From: Pedobacter ghigonis | Lineage (GTDB): Bacteria; Bacteroidota; Bacteroidia; Sphingobacteriales; Sphingobacteriaceae | Direction of reading: 5' to 3' | DNA length: 64,000 nt | NCBI RefSeq assembly: GCF_903166585.1 | Contig: NZ_CAESCM010000005.1 | Location: 248,001-312,000, forward strand | Shown: piece after piece, positions 44,780 through 52,873 of the stretch | Layout: every line of letters begins with the position of its first letter | How positions within the stretch are numbered: position 1 is the first letter of the stretch | Made by a program: the position numbers and the translations under genes | Notes under the pieces: model-generated | Seen by the model: only the letters and a program-made list of their open reading frames with translations | Database searches by the model: none | What the model was told of the DNA's origin: nothing

Positions 44780-45374
44780 TTAAAAATTAACATAATTGTA
44801 GATGTCGCTCAGCGCCACATCAAATCCCATCGAAACAAAGGTTAAGGTCTCAGAAATGTCTTGGTGCTTGTTTAGCATCCAGTTTTTTTCTTCATTAATG
44901 TAATATACCTCTACCGAAACCGATTCAGAATCGATCATGATGTATTCCTTTAATGATGGAATATCTTTATACAGGTTAAATTTTTTGCCTCTGTCGTAAT
45001 TTTTGGTTGAAGGTGATAGGATTTCGATGATCACTGTTGGTAAAATAAAGGTTTCTTCATCAACATCGCTGTGCATTAAACCATTACAATAAATGGATAT
45101 GTCGGGATAGGTGAATAAGGTATTCTCAGGGACATTCATTCGCATATCACTTCCATAAGGCCTGCAGGGTTTACCCTTTAGGTTAATACCCAGTTCCATA
45201 AAAAATATTGCTGAAAATTTTATTGTGATTAAGTCCGGCACCAGACATGGCAATTATCTCACCCTGATAATACTCATGTTTTACATTCGATGGTTTTTCC
45301 ATCTCCAGGTATTCTTCAACGGTGTAACGTCTTTTACTATAAGCTACAGCAGGTTCATTTACAATGATTTCCAT
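44780..45374 (-). pseudogene. Uma2 family (DUF820) restriction-endonuclease-fold protein, frameshifted
   Basis: The N-terminal part (45374 to about 45206) reads YTVEEYLEMEKPSNVKHEYY and [13 protein letters not shown], then hits a stop. The rest continues in another frame as [16 protein letters not shown] to NVNF at 44780. Removing one base from the six-A run at 45200-45205 rebuilds one protein of about 197 residues with PD-(D/E)xK nuclease features ([28 protein letters not shown]). Uma2 proteins are abundant and poorly understood. The break may be real or a homopolymer error. Confidence 0.8.
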
Positions 45375-45492
45375 ATACGAATTTAATTCATTTTAATCAG
45401 ATGGAATAAATTTAAACGACTATAAACGTTTAGAACCGGATGTATGGGCGATTGCTTGAAAATGGTAATGGATTAACTGTTTAAATCGATTA

Positions 45493-45553
45493 ATTGCCAA
45501 CCGTAAACTGAAAACTGTCTACTGAAAACTGTCAACTGCCAACTGCCAACTGA
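45493..45553. repeat. AACTG word-repeat spacer
   Basis: Tandem degenerate words CCGTAAACTGAAAACTG, TCTACTGAAAACTG, TCAACTGCCAACTGCC. The same words appear in spacers at 13.5, 16.1 and 62.5 kb. Directly follows the ZIP transporter stop codon on the reverse strand. Confidence 0.65.
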
Positions 45554-45554
45554 T

Positions 45555-46271
45555 CTAATGCCCAGCGAAGAAGCCGATCAAGGCAACACCTATGCCCAAA
45601 AGCACAGCAATCATTTTACGGGTATTAATTTTATGGTCGGCGCTCGATTCGAATAGTATAGTAGTAGAAATGTGCAAGAAGATACCAATAACGATGCCCA
45701 TAATTTTGTTAAAATAAGCATCAATACCACCAATACTTCCATTACTAAGCCCTACGCTTACGTAAAAACCCAGTGGTGCCATTACTGCAAATATGATCAG
45801 GTAAAGCATAATGCTGCCCTTTTTAAAATGGTTTTGCATTAAAATACTCGCCAAAGCGAATGCAGCCGGGATATGGTGCAAAGAGATACCAAAAATTAAC
45901 TCATTATGCTGTTCTTTTGCCAGGGGCATCCCTTCTAAAAAAGCATGCAAACAAAGGCTGATCATGATACCGAAAGGAAAAACGTGCCCGTCGTGGTGTT
46001 TATGGATATGGCCATGCTCTACACCTTCCGAAAATTGTTCGAGAAAAACCTGTAAAAGGAAACCAACCAGTATAAAAATGCCAATCTGTGCCTTATCAGG
46101 GCCGCTATACGCATCCGGAATGAGATGTAAAACCGTAATGGCAAATAAATAAGCCCCGCTAAAAGATAAAATAAGCTTTAGCAGCTTCGATTTGTCACTT
46201 TTAACTAGAAAAATGGCAGTTCCACCTAAAAAGGCGCAAAAAAAGAGTACACAGAGTTTCCAGATTTCCAT
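45555..46271 (-). CDS. ZIP family metal transporter
   Basis: 238 residues, about seven or eight transmembrane helices. The His-rich loop EHGHIHKHHDGHVFPFG lies between helices 3 and 4; the metal-site helices contain HAFLEGMPLA and HHIPAAFALAS, typical of ZIP proteins that take up Zn2+ or other divalent metals. Last gene of a three-gene run, 3 bp after the PAP2 gene. Confidence 0.9.
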   Translation of the reverse strand: MEIWKLCVLFFCAFLGGTAIFLVKSDKSKLLKLILSFSGAYLFAITVLHLIPDAYSGPDKAQIGIFILVGFLLQVFLEQFSEGVEHGHIHKHHDGHVFPFGIMISLCLHAFLEGMPLAKEQHNELIFGISLHHIPAAFALASILMQNHFKKGSIMLYLIIFAVMAPLGFYVSVGLSNGSIGGIDAYFNKIMGIVIGIFLHISTTILFESSADHKINTRKMIAVLLGIGVALIGFFAGH

Positions 46272-46274
46272 AGG

Positions 46275-46838
46275 TTAAAAATCAGGTTGTAATTTTTTAA
46301 ATATTCTTGAACAAATAATGCCAATGGTGATGCCCAAAAAAGCACCTGTTGTTACATCTACCGGATAATGTACGCCTACATATACCTGTGCAAAACTGAT
46401 AATAAAGGCCCAGAATAGTCCAATCGGTAAAATGGGTTTCCAGCGACTATAAAAAAGGCAAATCAAAAATACCGCGATGGCAAAATGATTGGTAGCGTGT
46501 GCCGAAGGAAAACTCAGTCCGCTGCCACAAGGTACGCGGTGTATAATTTCGTTGGCCAGGCTCATATCATTGCAGGGGCGCACCCTTGCTACTAAGGGTT
46601 TTACTACTCTCGAAGCGATTAAATCGCCCATGGCAAAAGTAAAAAGCACCATTCCGATGATATAGTAGCCTTGTTTTTTATATTGTTTGATGCAAAAAAC
46701 AACGATGAAAAGGTACAATGGCGACCAGAAAAAGCGGTTGCGCATTAATGGCATCAACCAGTCAAAAAAGCTGTTTGAAAGTCCGCGGTGGATTTTCAAA
46801 AACAAGTCTACATCAAATTGTTGTATGCTTTCTATCAT
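46275..46838 (-). CDS. PAP2 family phosphatase
   Basis: 187 residues from ATG 46836-46838, which overlaps the methyltransferase stop as ATGA, implying coupled translation. A start four codons earlier is possible. Five or six transmembrane helices; the acid-phosphatase motifs KPLVARVRPC, PSAHATNHF and HYPVDVTTG are all present. Likely dephosphorylates undecaprenyl pyrophosphate or other lipid phosphates at the membrane surface. Confidence 0.92.
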   Translation of the reverse strand: MIESIQQFDVDLFLKIHRGLSNSFFDWLMPLMRNRFFWSPLYLFIVVFCIKQYKKQGYYIIGMVLFTFAMGDLIASRVVKPLVARVRPCNDMSLANEIIHRVPCGSGLSFPSAHATNHFAIAVFLICLFYSRWKPILPIGLFWAFIISFAQVYVGVHYPVDVTTGAFLGITIGIICSRIFKKLQPDF

Positions 46839-47566
46839 GCTTTTTTGCAAATTAAAATTAAGCGGTCTGAGTCCGATTCGTTAAAATCATCAAGTGCGTA
46901 ACTACCAAAGGTTTTTTCGATTACCATACCCGCTTTGTTTAGCATGCGCTGAAAATCTTCAAAGCTGAATGCCTGAACCCGCTCTTCGAAATTGTAAACC
47001 TTTTTGTTGTCTTCGAAATTTATTTTCTTGATAATTTTTCCTTCAACCACATTTTTAGTGATATTAAAAGTAATACCATCCAGCGATTTGGTTTCGCAGG
47101 AATTTAAATTGCGGATGATTTTTTCGGTATTAAAGTAATCTAAAACCAGAATCCCCTCGGCTGTTAAGCACTTTCTAAAGGTTTTTAGCGCATTTACATG
47201 GTCTTTTTCGGTATCAAAATAACCAAAACTGGTAAACAGGTTTAGTGCGATATCAAAATAATTGATGTAAAACAATCTCCGCATATCGTGTACGAGGAAA
47301 TGGAGTTTATTGTTTTCGAATTGTTTGGCGTATTTAATGCTTTGTTCCGATAAATCTATTCCGGTAACATCAAAACCTTTTTTGTTGAGGTAAATGGAGT
47401 GGCGACCTTTTCCGCAGGCAATATCCAGCATTTTTGCATCGTCATGCGGTTGCAGGTACTGCGTAAGTTTATCGATAAAAAATTCGGCTTCGGCATCGTT
47501 CCTTTGCTGGTAGAGAATATGATAATATGGCGAATTAAACCAATATTGGAACCACTTGCGTTGCAT
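46835..47566 (-). CDS. Class I SAM-dependent methyltransferase
   Basis: 243 residues from ATG 47564-47566. An ATG 30 bases upstream would lie on the predicted promoter, so the shorter form is preferred. SAM-binding motif LDIACGKGRHSIYL, then VTGIDLSEQSI, and a C-terminal methyltransferase core with LVLDYFNTEKI. Substrate unknown. It opens the operon methyltransferase - PAP2 - ZIP, coupled by an ATGA overlap. Confidence 0.88.
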   Translation of the reverse strand: MQRKWFQYWFNSPYYHILYQQRNDAEAEFFIDKLTQYLQPHDDAKMLDIACGKGRHSIYLNKKGFDVTGIDLSEQSIKYAKQFENNKLHFLVHDMRRLFYINYFDIALNLFTSFGYFDTEKDHVNALKTFRKCLTAEGILVLDYFNTEKIIRNLNSCETKSLDGITFNITKNVVEGKIIKKINFEDNKKVYNFEERVQAFSFEDFQRMLNKAGMVIEKTFGSYALDDFNESDSDRLILICKKA

Positions 47567-47593
47567 ATATAGCCGTTTATGTTTTGGAATTTG

Positions 47594-47601
47594 CAAATAT
47601 A
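47594..47601 (-). promoter_or_regulatory. Promoter -7 box of the methyltransferase operon
   Basis: Minus-strand TATATTTG, an exact TAnnTTTG, 27 bp before the chosen ATG. It decides the start: a longer form would begin at this box. Upstream, ACCACCG/CGGTGG (47608-47634) forms an inverted repeat near the -33 region. Confidence 0.6.
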
Positions 47602-47921
47602 AGCTTTTACCACCGCTCCTAAAGTTTTCGGTGGCTTTTATGCAACATTATTGCATAAAAATTAATAAGCTGCTGGCTTACAGATTTACAGGCGCAAATT
47701 TTTATGCCAGCCCCGGGAAAGAAAACCGCAAGGTGCATCGATTTTTTATCGCTGAGGTTCAAAACTGAACACACGTTTGATTTTGATAAGGGAGGTATTT
47801 CTATCGGTTACATCGTATTAATAGATATAAAATCAATGTAAATAAACAGGTTTGAAGGGGCTTAAGATAATGGCTATTTTGTTTTTTTTGTTATTTTTGA
47901 ACCTCAAATAAATTATACACA
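47602..47921. other. 320-bp divergent spacer between methyltransferase operon and glmM
   Basis: AT-rich spacer holding the promoters of both units. No gene is supported. A TATTTTTG box at 47892-47899 fits glmM, 22 bp before its GTG start. Confidence 0.5.
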
Positions 47922-49307
47922 GTGACTTTAATAAAATCAATTTCAGGAATACGAGGAACCATAGGTGGAAGAGCTGGCGACGGCTTAACTCCATTTGATA
48001 TTGTGAAATTTACCGCTGCTTTTGGTAGCTGGGTAGTAAGCAAAACGGGCAATAAAAGAATAGTTTTGGGCCGCGATGCACGAATCTCGGGCGAGATGGT
48101 GAACAATCTGGTTATTGGAACCTTACAAGGGCTTGGTATCGAAGTTATCGATTTAGGCTTGTCAACTACGCCAACTGTAGAGGTGGCCGTACCGGATGAA
48201 AATGCCGGTGGTGGTATTATTTTAACAGCCAGCCACAACCCAAAACAGTGGAATGCCTTGAAATTACTGAATGGCAAGGGCGAATTTATTTCTGATGCCG
48301 ATGGTAAAGAGGTTTTAGATTTGGCCGAAACTGCAGACTTTGATTTCGCTGATGTAGATAAATTGGGAAAAGTAATTAAAAACGATACTTATCTTCAAAA
48401 ACACATTGATAAGGTTTTGGCCTTACCACTGGTTGATGTAGAAGCCATTAAAAAAGCCGATTTTAAAGTCGTGATTGATTGTGTAAATTCTACCGGAGGT
48501 ATTTTTATTCCAGCTTTACTAAAAGCCCTTGGAGTAAACAAAGTGGTAGAATTATATTGTACACCTGATGGACATTTTCCGCATAACCCGGAGCCTTTGC
48601 CTGAGAATTTAACCGAAATATCGAAAGAAGTTCAAAAGCAAAATGCCGATTTAGGTATCGTTGTGGATCCGGATGTTGACCGTTTATGCTTTGTAAACGA
48701 AGATGGTAGCATGTTTGGCGAAGAATATACCCTGGTTGCTGTTGCTGATTACGTATTGAAAAATACACCTGGTAACACGGTTTCTAACCTTTCATCAACC
48801 CGTGCGCTGCGCGATGTTACTGAAGCAGCAGGTGCCGAGTACAATGCATCAGCAGTAGGCGAGGTTAACGTAGTGAATAAAATGAAAGCCAGCAATGCCA
48901 TTATCGGTGGCGAAGGCAACGGTGGTATCATTTACCCTGAATCGCACTACGGTAGAGATGCTTTGGTAGGTATTGCGTTGTTCTTAACACATTTAGCTAA
49001 ATTTGGTAAATCTATTTCGGTACTAAGGGCCAGCTACCCACAATACCATATTTCTAAAAATAAAATTACCCTTACGCCAGAAATGGATATCGATAATTTA
49101 TTGAAACAGGTAGAAGAGAAGTATAAAAGTCAGCCTTATAGCACAATTGATGGTTTAAAGATAGAATTTGATAAAACTTGGGTACATTTGCGCCGTTCAA
49201 ACACTGAACCGATCATCAGGATCTACAGTGAAGCAGAAAATGAAACCATTGCCGAGAACCTGGCAAACAAAATCATTTCTGACATTAAAGAAATATTACA
49301 CCTGTAA
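47922..49307 (+). CDS. glmM: Phosphoglucosamine mutase
   Basis: 461 residues from a GTG start at 47922 (GTG ACT TTA), the only start that precedes the conserved SISGIRGTIGG. Converts glucosamine-6-P to glucosamine-1-P for peptidoglycan and other amino sugars. Phospho-serine S104 in TASHNPK, metal loop DPDVDRLCF, sugar-binding EGNGGIIYP, and C-terminal phosphate loop RRSNTEPIIRIYSE. The GlmM versus phosphomannomutase distinction is by overall pattern. A TATTTTTG box lies 22 bp upstream. Confidence 0.88.
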   Translation: MTLIKSISGIRGTIGGRAGDGLTPFDIVKFTAAFGSWVVSKTGNKRIVLGRDARISGEMVNNLVIGTLQGLGIEVIDLGLSTTPTVEVAVPDENAGGGIILTASHNPKQWNALKLLNGKGEFISDADGKEVLDLAETADFDFADVDKLGKVIKNDTYLQKHIDKVLALPLVDVEAIKKADFKVVIDCVNSTGGIFIPALLKALGVNKVVELYCTPDGHFPHNPEPLPENLTEISKEVQKQNADLGIVVDPDVDRLCFVNEDGSMFGEEYTLVAVADYVLKNTPGNTVSNLSSTRALRDVTEAAGAEYNASAVGEVNVVNKMKASNAIIGGEGNGGIIYPESHYGRDALVGIALFLTHLAKFGKSISVLRASYPQYHISKNKITLTPEMDIDNLLKQVEEKYKSQPYSTIDGLKIEFDKTWVHLRRSNTEPIIRIYSEAENETIAENLANKIISDIKEILHL

Positions 49308-49352
49308 CCGGTTTTGATCAATACAATTTGATCAAACGCTTAAGGTAAAAAG

Positions 49353-49380
49353 CCGTGGTTTAACAATAGTTAAATCACGG
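49353..49380. other. Perfect-loop hairpin after glmM
   Basis: CCGTGGTTTAAC pairs with GTTAAATCACGG (one G-T pair) around tetraloop AATA. The T-run lies on the minus strand only (CTTTTTACC), so on the forward transcript it is a 3'-end hairpin without classic terminator T-tail. Confidence 0.55.
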
Positions 49381-49390
49381 TTAATAAAAA

Positions 49391-49418
49391 CGGGAACTAT
49401 TGGCAACAATAGTACCCG
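49391..49418. promoter_or_regulatory. GCAA-loop palindrome before the cysteine desulfurase gene
   Basis: CGGGAACTATTG and CAATAGTACCCG form a 12-bp arm with one mismatch around GCAA, a GNRA-type tetraloop. It ends 31 bp before the ATG. Could be a dimer operator or an mRNA hairpin that affects translation. Function is inference. Confidence 0.45.
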
Positions 49419-49449
49419 CAGTGCACTAACTAATTAATTATTCGTAAAA

Positions 49450-50598
49450 ATGAAAAGGGTCTATTTAGATAATGCGGCCACAACGCCTTTAGATAAAGAG
49501 GTAATCGCAGAAATGACAAACGTGATGGAAAATTACTTCGGTAACCCATCTGCCATTCATGCGTTGGGCCGTGAAGTGAGAACGCTGGTAGAAAAGGCCC
49601 GTAAAACTGTTTCAGGCTTATTAAATGCATCCCCATCGGAAGTGTTTTTTACATCAGGTGGCACTGAAGCTGATAATACAGCCATTCGTTGCGGTATTTT
49701 TGCCTATGGTATTAAACATGCCATTACTTCTAAAATAGAGCATCATGCGGTTGAGCATACCTTAAATACCATGCTTAAAAATGGCGAAATCGATAAACTA
49801 AGTTTCGTTAATATCGACGAGAAAGGAAATATCGATTACAACCATTTAGAAGAACTGCTTCAAAATAACGAGCGTACATTTGTTTCTTTAATGCATGCCA
49901 ATAACGAATTGGGTACACTTACCGATATGGTTAAAGTGGGCGATATCTGCGAAAAATATAATGCCATTTACCATGCCGATACCGTACAAACCATGGGGCA
50001 CTACCGCCACAATGTACGCGAGCTGAAAGCACATTTTATTGTTTGCGCAGCACATAAGCTGCACGGACCAAAAGGTGTTGGTTTCCTTTACGTAAACAGC
50101 AATATTAAAATCCCACCGATGATTTATGGCGGTGCACAGGAACGCAACATGCGCGGCGGTACCGAAAACGTATATGGTATTGTAGGGTTGGCCAAAGCGC
50201 TCGAAATTGCCTATGCAGAAATGGATCAGCACCAAACCTATATTCAGGGGTTGAAAGATTACCTGAAAGCACAACTTATTGCCGAAATTCCGGGGATTGC
50301 TTTTAATGGCGAAACCGATGCCGACAAGAGCCTTTATACGGTATTAAACGTATCGTTCCCTGAAATGGATATGGCCGATATGTTGTTGTTCAATTTAGAT
50401 ATCAATGGGATCTGTGCCTCTGGTGGCAGTGCCTGCTCGTCGGGCTCTAACATTGGCTCGCATGTATTAAACGGTATCAAAGCCGATCCAAACCGCCCGT
50501 CGGTACGTTTTTCTTTCAGTAAATATACTACTAAAGAAGACCTGGATTATGTAATCGAAAAAGTAAAAATGGTTGTGAAGCAAAATGCTTTAGCATAA
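49450..50598 (+). CDS. Cysteine desulfurase (IscS/NifS family)
   Basis: 382 residues. Takes sulfur from cysteine for Fe-S clusters and thio-modified tRNA. PLP Lys K203 in AAHKLHGPKGVG, active-site C329 in GGSACSSGSNIG, and SGGTEADNTAIR for phosphate binding. Length and loop fit group I (IscS/NifS). No iscU or iscA gene is adjacent; the gene stands between its palindrome and a terminator. Confidence 0.93.
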   Translation: MKRVYLDNAATTPLDKEVIAEMTNVMENYFGNPSAIHALGREVRTLVEKARKTVSGLLNASPSEVFFTSGGTEADNTAIRCGIFAYGIKHAITSKIEHHAVEHTLNTMLKNGEIDKLSFVNIDEKGNIDYNHLEELLQNNERTFVSLMHANNELGTLTDMVKVGDICEKYNAIYHADTVQTMGHYRHNVRELKAHFIVCAAHKLHGPKGVGFLYVNSNIKIPPMIYGGAQERNMRGGTENVYGIVGLAKALEIAYAEMDQHQTYIQGLKDYLKAQLIAEIPGIAFNGETDADKSLYTVLNVSFPEMDMADMLLFNLDINGICASGGSACSSGSNIGSHVLNGIKADPNRPSVRFSFSKYTTKEDLDYVIEKVKMVVKQNALA

Positions 50599-50622
50599 AA
50601 AATATCATTAACCAAATAGGAG

Positions 50623-50651
50623 AGTCTCAATGAAAGTTGGGACTTTTTTTT
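50623..50651 (+). terminator. Terminator of the desulfurase gene
   Basis: AGTCTCAA pairs with TTGGGACT around TGAAAG, followed by eight T. It begins 24 bp past the stop. Confidence 0.85.
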
Positions 50652-51058
50652 GTTTAATGATTGAGTGATTTTTTTTGGAAAGCAAGCACAGCATTTCATT
50701 TTAAGGTTCGTCCTGCTTTTCATTATATTCCGATGAAAGATCGGAATGCCATTTCAATCAGGCTTATAAAGGACAGCCAGTGCTACTATTTAAGGTCGAA
50801 TAGCATGTACCTGATTTTATTTGCATAAAAAAGCTCTTGCAAAAACCGAAAATAAAACTTATATTTAATTAAAATAAGGGCAATTCAAGCCATTTTATCT
50901 GTAGTTCCTGAACGAAACCTTATCAATATCCCCTGGTATAAGGTTAAGCAAATTTTAAAATAGCTTTTTTGATGAGGCTCCATAGCGAACAAAAAAGGCA
51001 TTGGTATTAAAATTCGTTAACCCTGAAAACTAACAAGTTTTCTACAATCTATATCGTC
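50652..51058. other. Long spacer before the paired small genes
   Basis: 407 bp, AT-rich, no gene supported. A hairpin ATTCCGAT / ATCGGAAT with loop GAAAG lies near 50728-50748. Promoters for the 51059 gene are not obvious. Confidence 0.5.
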
Positions 51059-51262
51059 ATGGAAAAGAGCCAAACCAACCAAAATCTAAAAAACGCGAAG
51101 GCAGATGAAAATTTAAACGAAGACAGGAAACACATTTACAAGTTTATCCTGGCACCATTTTCATTCGAATCTTCTAATCATTTCAATAAAATACACAAAA
51201 GGAGGTTCCATTCTTTTGGATGTATCCACGAATTGGGAAAACTTCCGGGGGCCATGCTTTAA
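51059..51262 (+). CDS. 67-residue peptide, GxxHExGxxPG type, diverged copy
   Basis: Not recognised as a named family. N-terminus rich in Lys, Asn and Glu (MEKSQTNQNLKNAKADENLN), probably unstructured. The last 26 residues align in register with the peptide at 51418-51621: ten identities, including G-x2-H-E-x-G-x2-P-G. Several Gly/Pro positions have become Ile, Leu, Lys or Cys, so this copy looks diverged or decaying. Both are exactly 67 residues. Confidence 0.55.
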   Translation: MEKSQTNQNLKNAKADENLNEDRKHIYKFILAPFSFESSNHFNKIHKRRFHSFGCIHELGKLPGAML

Positions 51263-51417
51263 CCCTGGCTGTTATTAAATCCCGATATTTCAATGCAGCT
51301 TTTCTCCGGAGAGGCCGTGGAGGGATTTAGTCTTACGGATAAATATATTCCTTAAACAACTGGCCAAAAACAATCTGATTTTTAGCTTGTTCCTATAGTA
51401 CATCAATTTACAGAGCT

Positions 51418-51621
51418 ATGGAAACAAATAAAGAAAAAGGTAAAGTTGTTGAGAACGATTTACTGGATAAAAAAGTAGAAGATGTGCGGGAGCATGATAC
51501 CCTGGATGAGAATAAATCATCGAAGGTAACAACCAATCTCTTTACTAAAGACAATAAACGTAAAAATAACCCATTGGGGCCAGGTCACGAACCCGGACCT
51601 ACTCCCGGATCAGGAATATAA
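51418..51621 (+). CDS. 67-residue peptide ending GPGHEPGPTPG
   Basis: No named family recognised, though similar GPGHEPG tails occur in small proteins of related bacteria as I recall. Charged N-terminal half (METNKEKGKVVENDLLDKKV), basic patch KDNKRKNN, then LGPGHEPGPTPGSGI. No signal peptide. A strong terminator follows 40 bp later. It is the tandem paralogue of 51059-51262, 155 bp upstream. Function unknown. Confidence 0.65.
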   Translation: METNKEKGKVVENDLLDKKVEDVREHDTLDENKSSKVTTNLFTKDNKRKNNPLGPGHEPGPTPGSGI

Positions 51622-51661
51622 TGCTGGCCGGCAGAAAAAATACAGCAAATTGATTACATTT

Positions 51662-51688
51662 AAGCCACGGCAATTGCTGTGGCTTTTT
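51662..51688 (+). terminator. Terminator of the second small peptide gene
   Basis: AAGCCAC pairs with GTGGCTT, with inner GCAATTGC self-complementary centre, then TTTTT. It is 40 bp past the stop codon. Confidence 0.8.
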
Positions 51689-51702
51689 AATGGAGATAAA
51701 AA

Positions 51703-52602
51703 ATGGAAAGAAGAAACTTTATCAAAAACTCGGCATTGGCTATGGCCATGCTTGCTTTATATAAAACAGATGCTTTTGCGCAACAGGAACTATTAAGGGC
51801 GTATAACTTTAAGCCTTTGCGCAATAACGTAGGTATATTTACCGAGCAAGGCGGCACTATAGGCTGGCTCAATGCAGGCAATGGATTCGTAGTGGTAGAT
51901 GCACAGTTTCCAACTTCTGCTCCACATGTTATAGAAGAACTGAAAAAACTGGGCGATAAACCCTTTAAATACCTCATTAATACGCACCACCATGGCGACC
52001 ATACCGCTGGTAATATCGCCTTTAAAGACCTTGCCCAAAAAGTGGTTGCTCACCAAAATTCGCTGGTTAACCAAAAGAGAGCTGCAGAAAAAGCCAATAA
52101 CCTCGATAAACAACTGCTGCCCGATATGACCTTTGGTACAGGATGGAAAGCAAAAGTTGGGGATGAGAAAATCAGTGCTTACTATTATGGTTCGGGCCAT
52201 ACCAATGGCGATGCCGTTTATCATTTCGAAAACTCGAATATTGTGCATGTTGGCGATCTGGTTTTTAACCGCAGGTTCCCGTATATCGACAGGGAGAATG
52301 GTGCGCATATTGGCAACTGGATTACTGCATTGGATAAAATCACCAATCAGTTCGATAACGATACGCTGTTTATCTGGGGGCACAGCCTGGATCCCGAAAA
52401 AGTAACCGGAAACAAAGCCGATATAAAAGCTTATCAGAATTACCTGCAAAGTTTACTCAGCTTTGTTGGGACTGAAATTAAAGCGGGTAAAAGTAAAGAC
52501 GAGATTTTAAAAGCTACAACCATTCCAGGCGCACCTGAATGGAAGGGCGACGGCATCCAAAGAAGCCTAACAGCCGCTTATGATGAGTTGAAGGGAGTTT
52601 AG
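51703..52602 (+). CDS. Tat-exported MBL-fold metallo-hydrolase
   Basis: 299 residues. N-terminus MERRNFIKNSALAMAMLAL is a twin-arginine signal (RRNFIK), so it is exported folded, with signal cleavage near DAFAQ. Metallo-beta-lactamase motif THHHGDHTAGN near residue 94, then GSGHTNGDAVYH and VHVGDLVFNRRFP. Resembles periplasmic MBL hydrolases related to class B enzymes and quinoprotein-relay proteins; beta-lactamase activity is not implied. It stands alone. Confidence 0.88.
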   Translation: MERRNFIKNSALAMAMLALYKTDAFAQQELLRAYNFKPLRNNVGIFTEQGGTIGWLNAGNGFVVVDAQFPTSAPHVIEELKKLGDKPFKYLINTHHHGDHTAGNIAFKDLAQKVVAHQNSLVNQKRAAEKANNLDKQLLPDMTFGTGWKAKVGDEKISAYYYGSGHTNGDAVYHFENSNIVHVGDLVFNRRFPYIDRENGAHIGNWITALDKITNQFDNDTLFIWGHSLDPEKVTGNKADIKAYQNYLQSLLSFVGTEIKAGKSKDEILKATTIPGAPEWKGDGIQRSLTAAYDELKGV

Positions 52603-52618
52603 TCTCATTATTCCAATC

Positions 52619-52684
52619 GTCATTTCGAGCGAAGTGAAACGAAGCCGAGAAATCTGATTAAAGATGTTTCATTCACTTCGCTCC
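52619..52684. repeat. Short inverted-repeat element, partial
   Basis: Left arm CGTCATTTCGAGCGAAGTGA and right arm TCACTTCGCTCC form an imperfect inverted repeat. The ends match the element at 61460-61545; the right end is truncated. Confidence 0.55.
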
Positions 52685-52840
52685 AATTAATAAAAAACAT
52701 TTTTTTGTTTGGAATTAACTAGTATACGATAATTTGGGCCTTATAACACCTGCAAATCTTTTTTCAATTTATAAACGTTCTATATTTAAAATAATTCTAA
52801 ACAGAGCTTGTTAATCTGACCTAACTAAACCCTTATCTGC

Positions 52841-52848
52841 TATATTTG
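52841..52848 (+). promoter_or_regulatory. cydA promoter -7 box
   Basis: TATATTTG, exact TAnnTTTG, 25 bp before the ATG. No TTG at the expected -33 distance, so activation by a regulator is possible. Confidence 0.6.
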
Positions 52849-52873
52849 TGTTACACAAAATCGAACATCAGAT

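Noticed and set aside
47556..47768. 70-codon forward frame
   Set aside because: It covers the promoter region of the methyltransferase operon and has no protein-like features or homology that I recognise.
51059..51621. Ribosomally made modified peptide (RiPP) cluster
   Set aside because: The two small peptides are paralogous but there is no radical-SAM, lanthipeptide or protease gene next to them; kept only as a small-protein finding.
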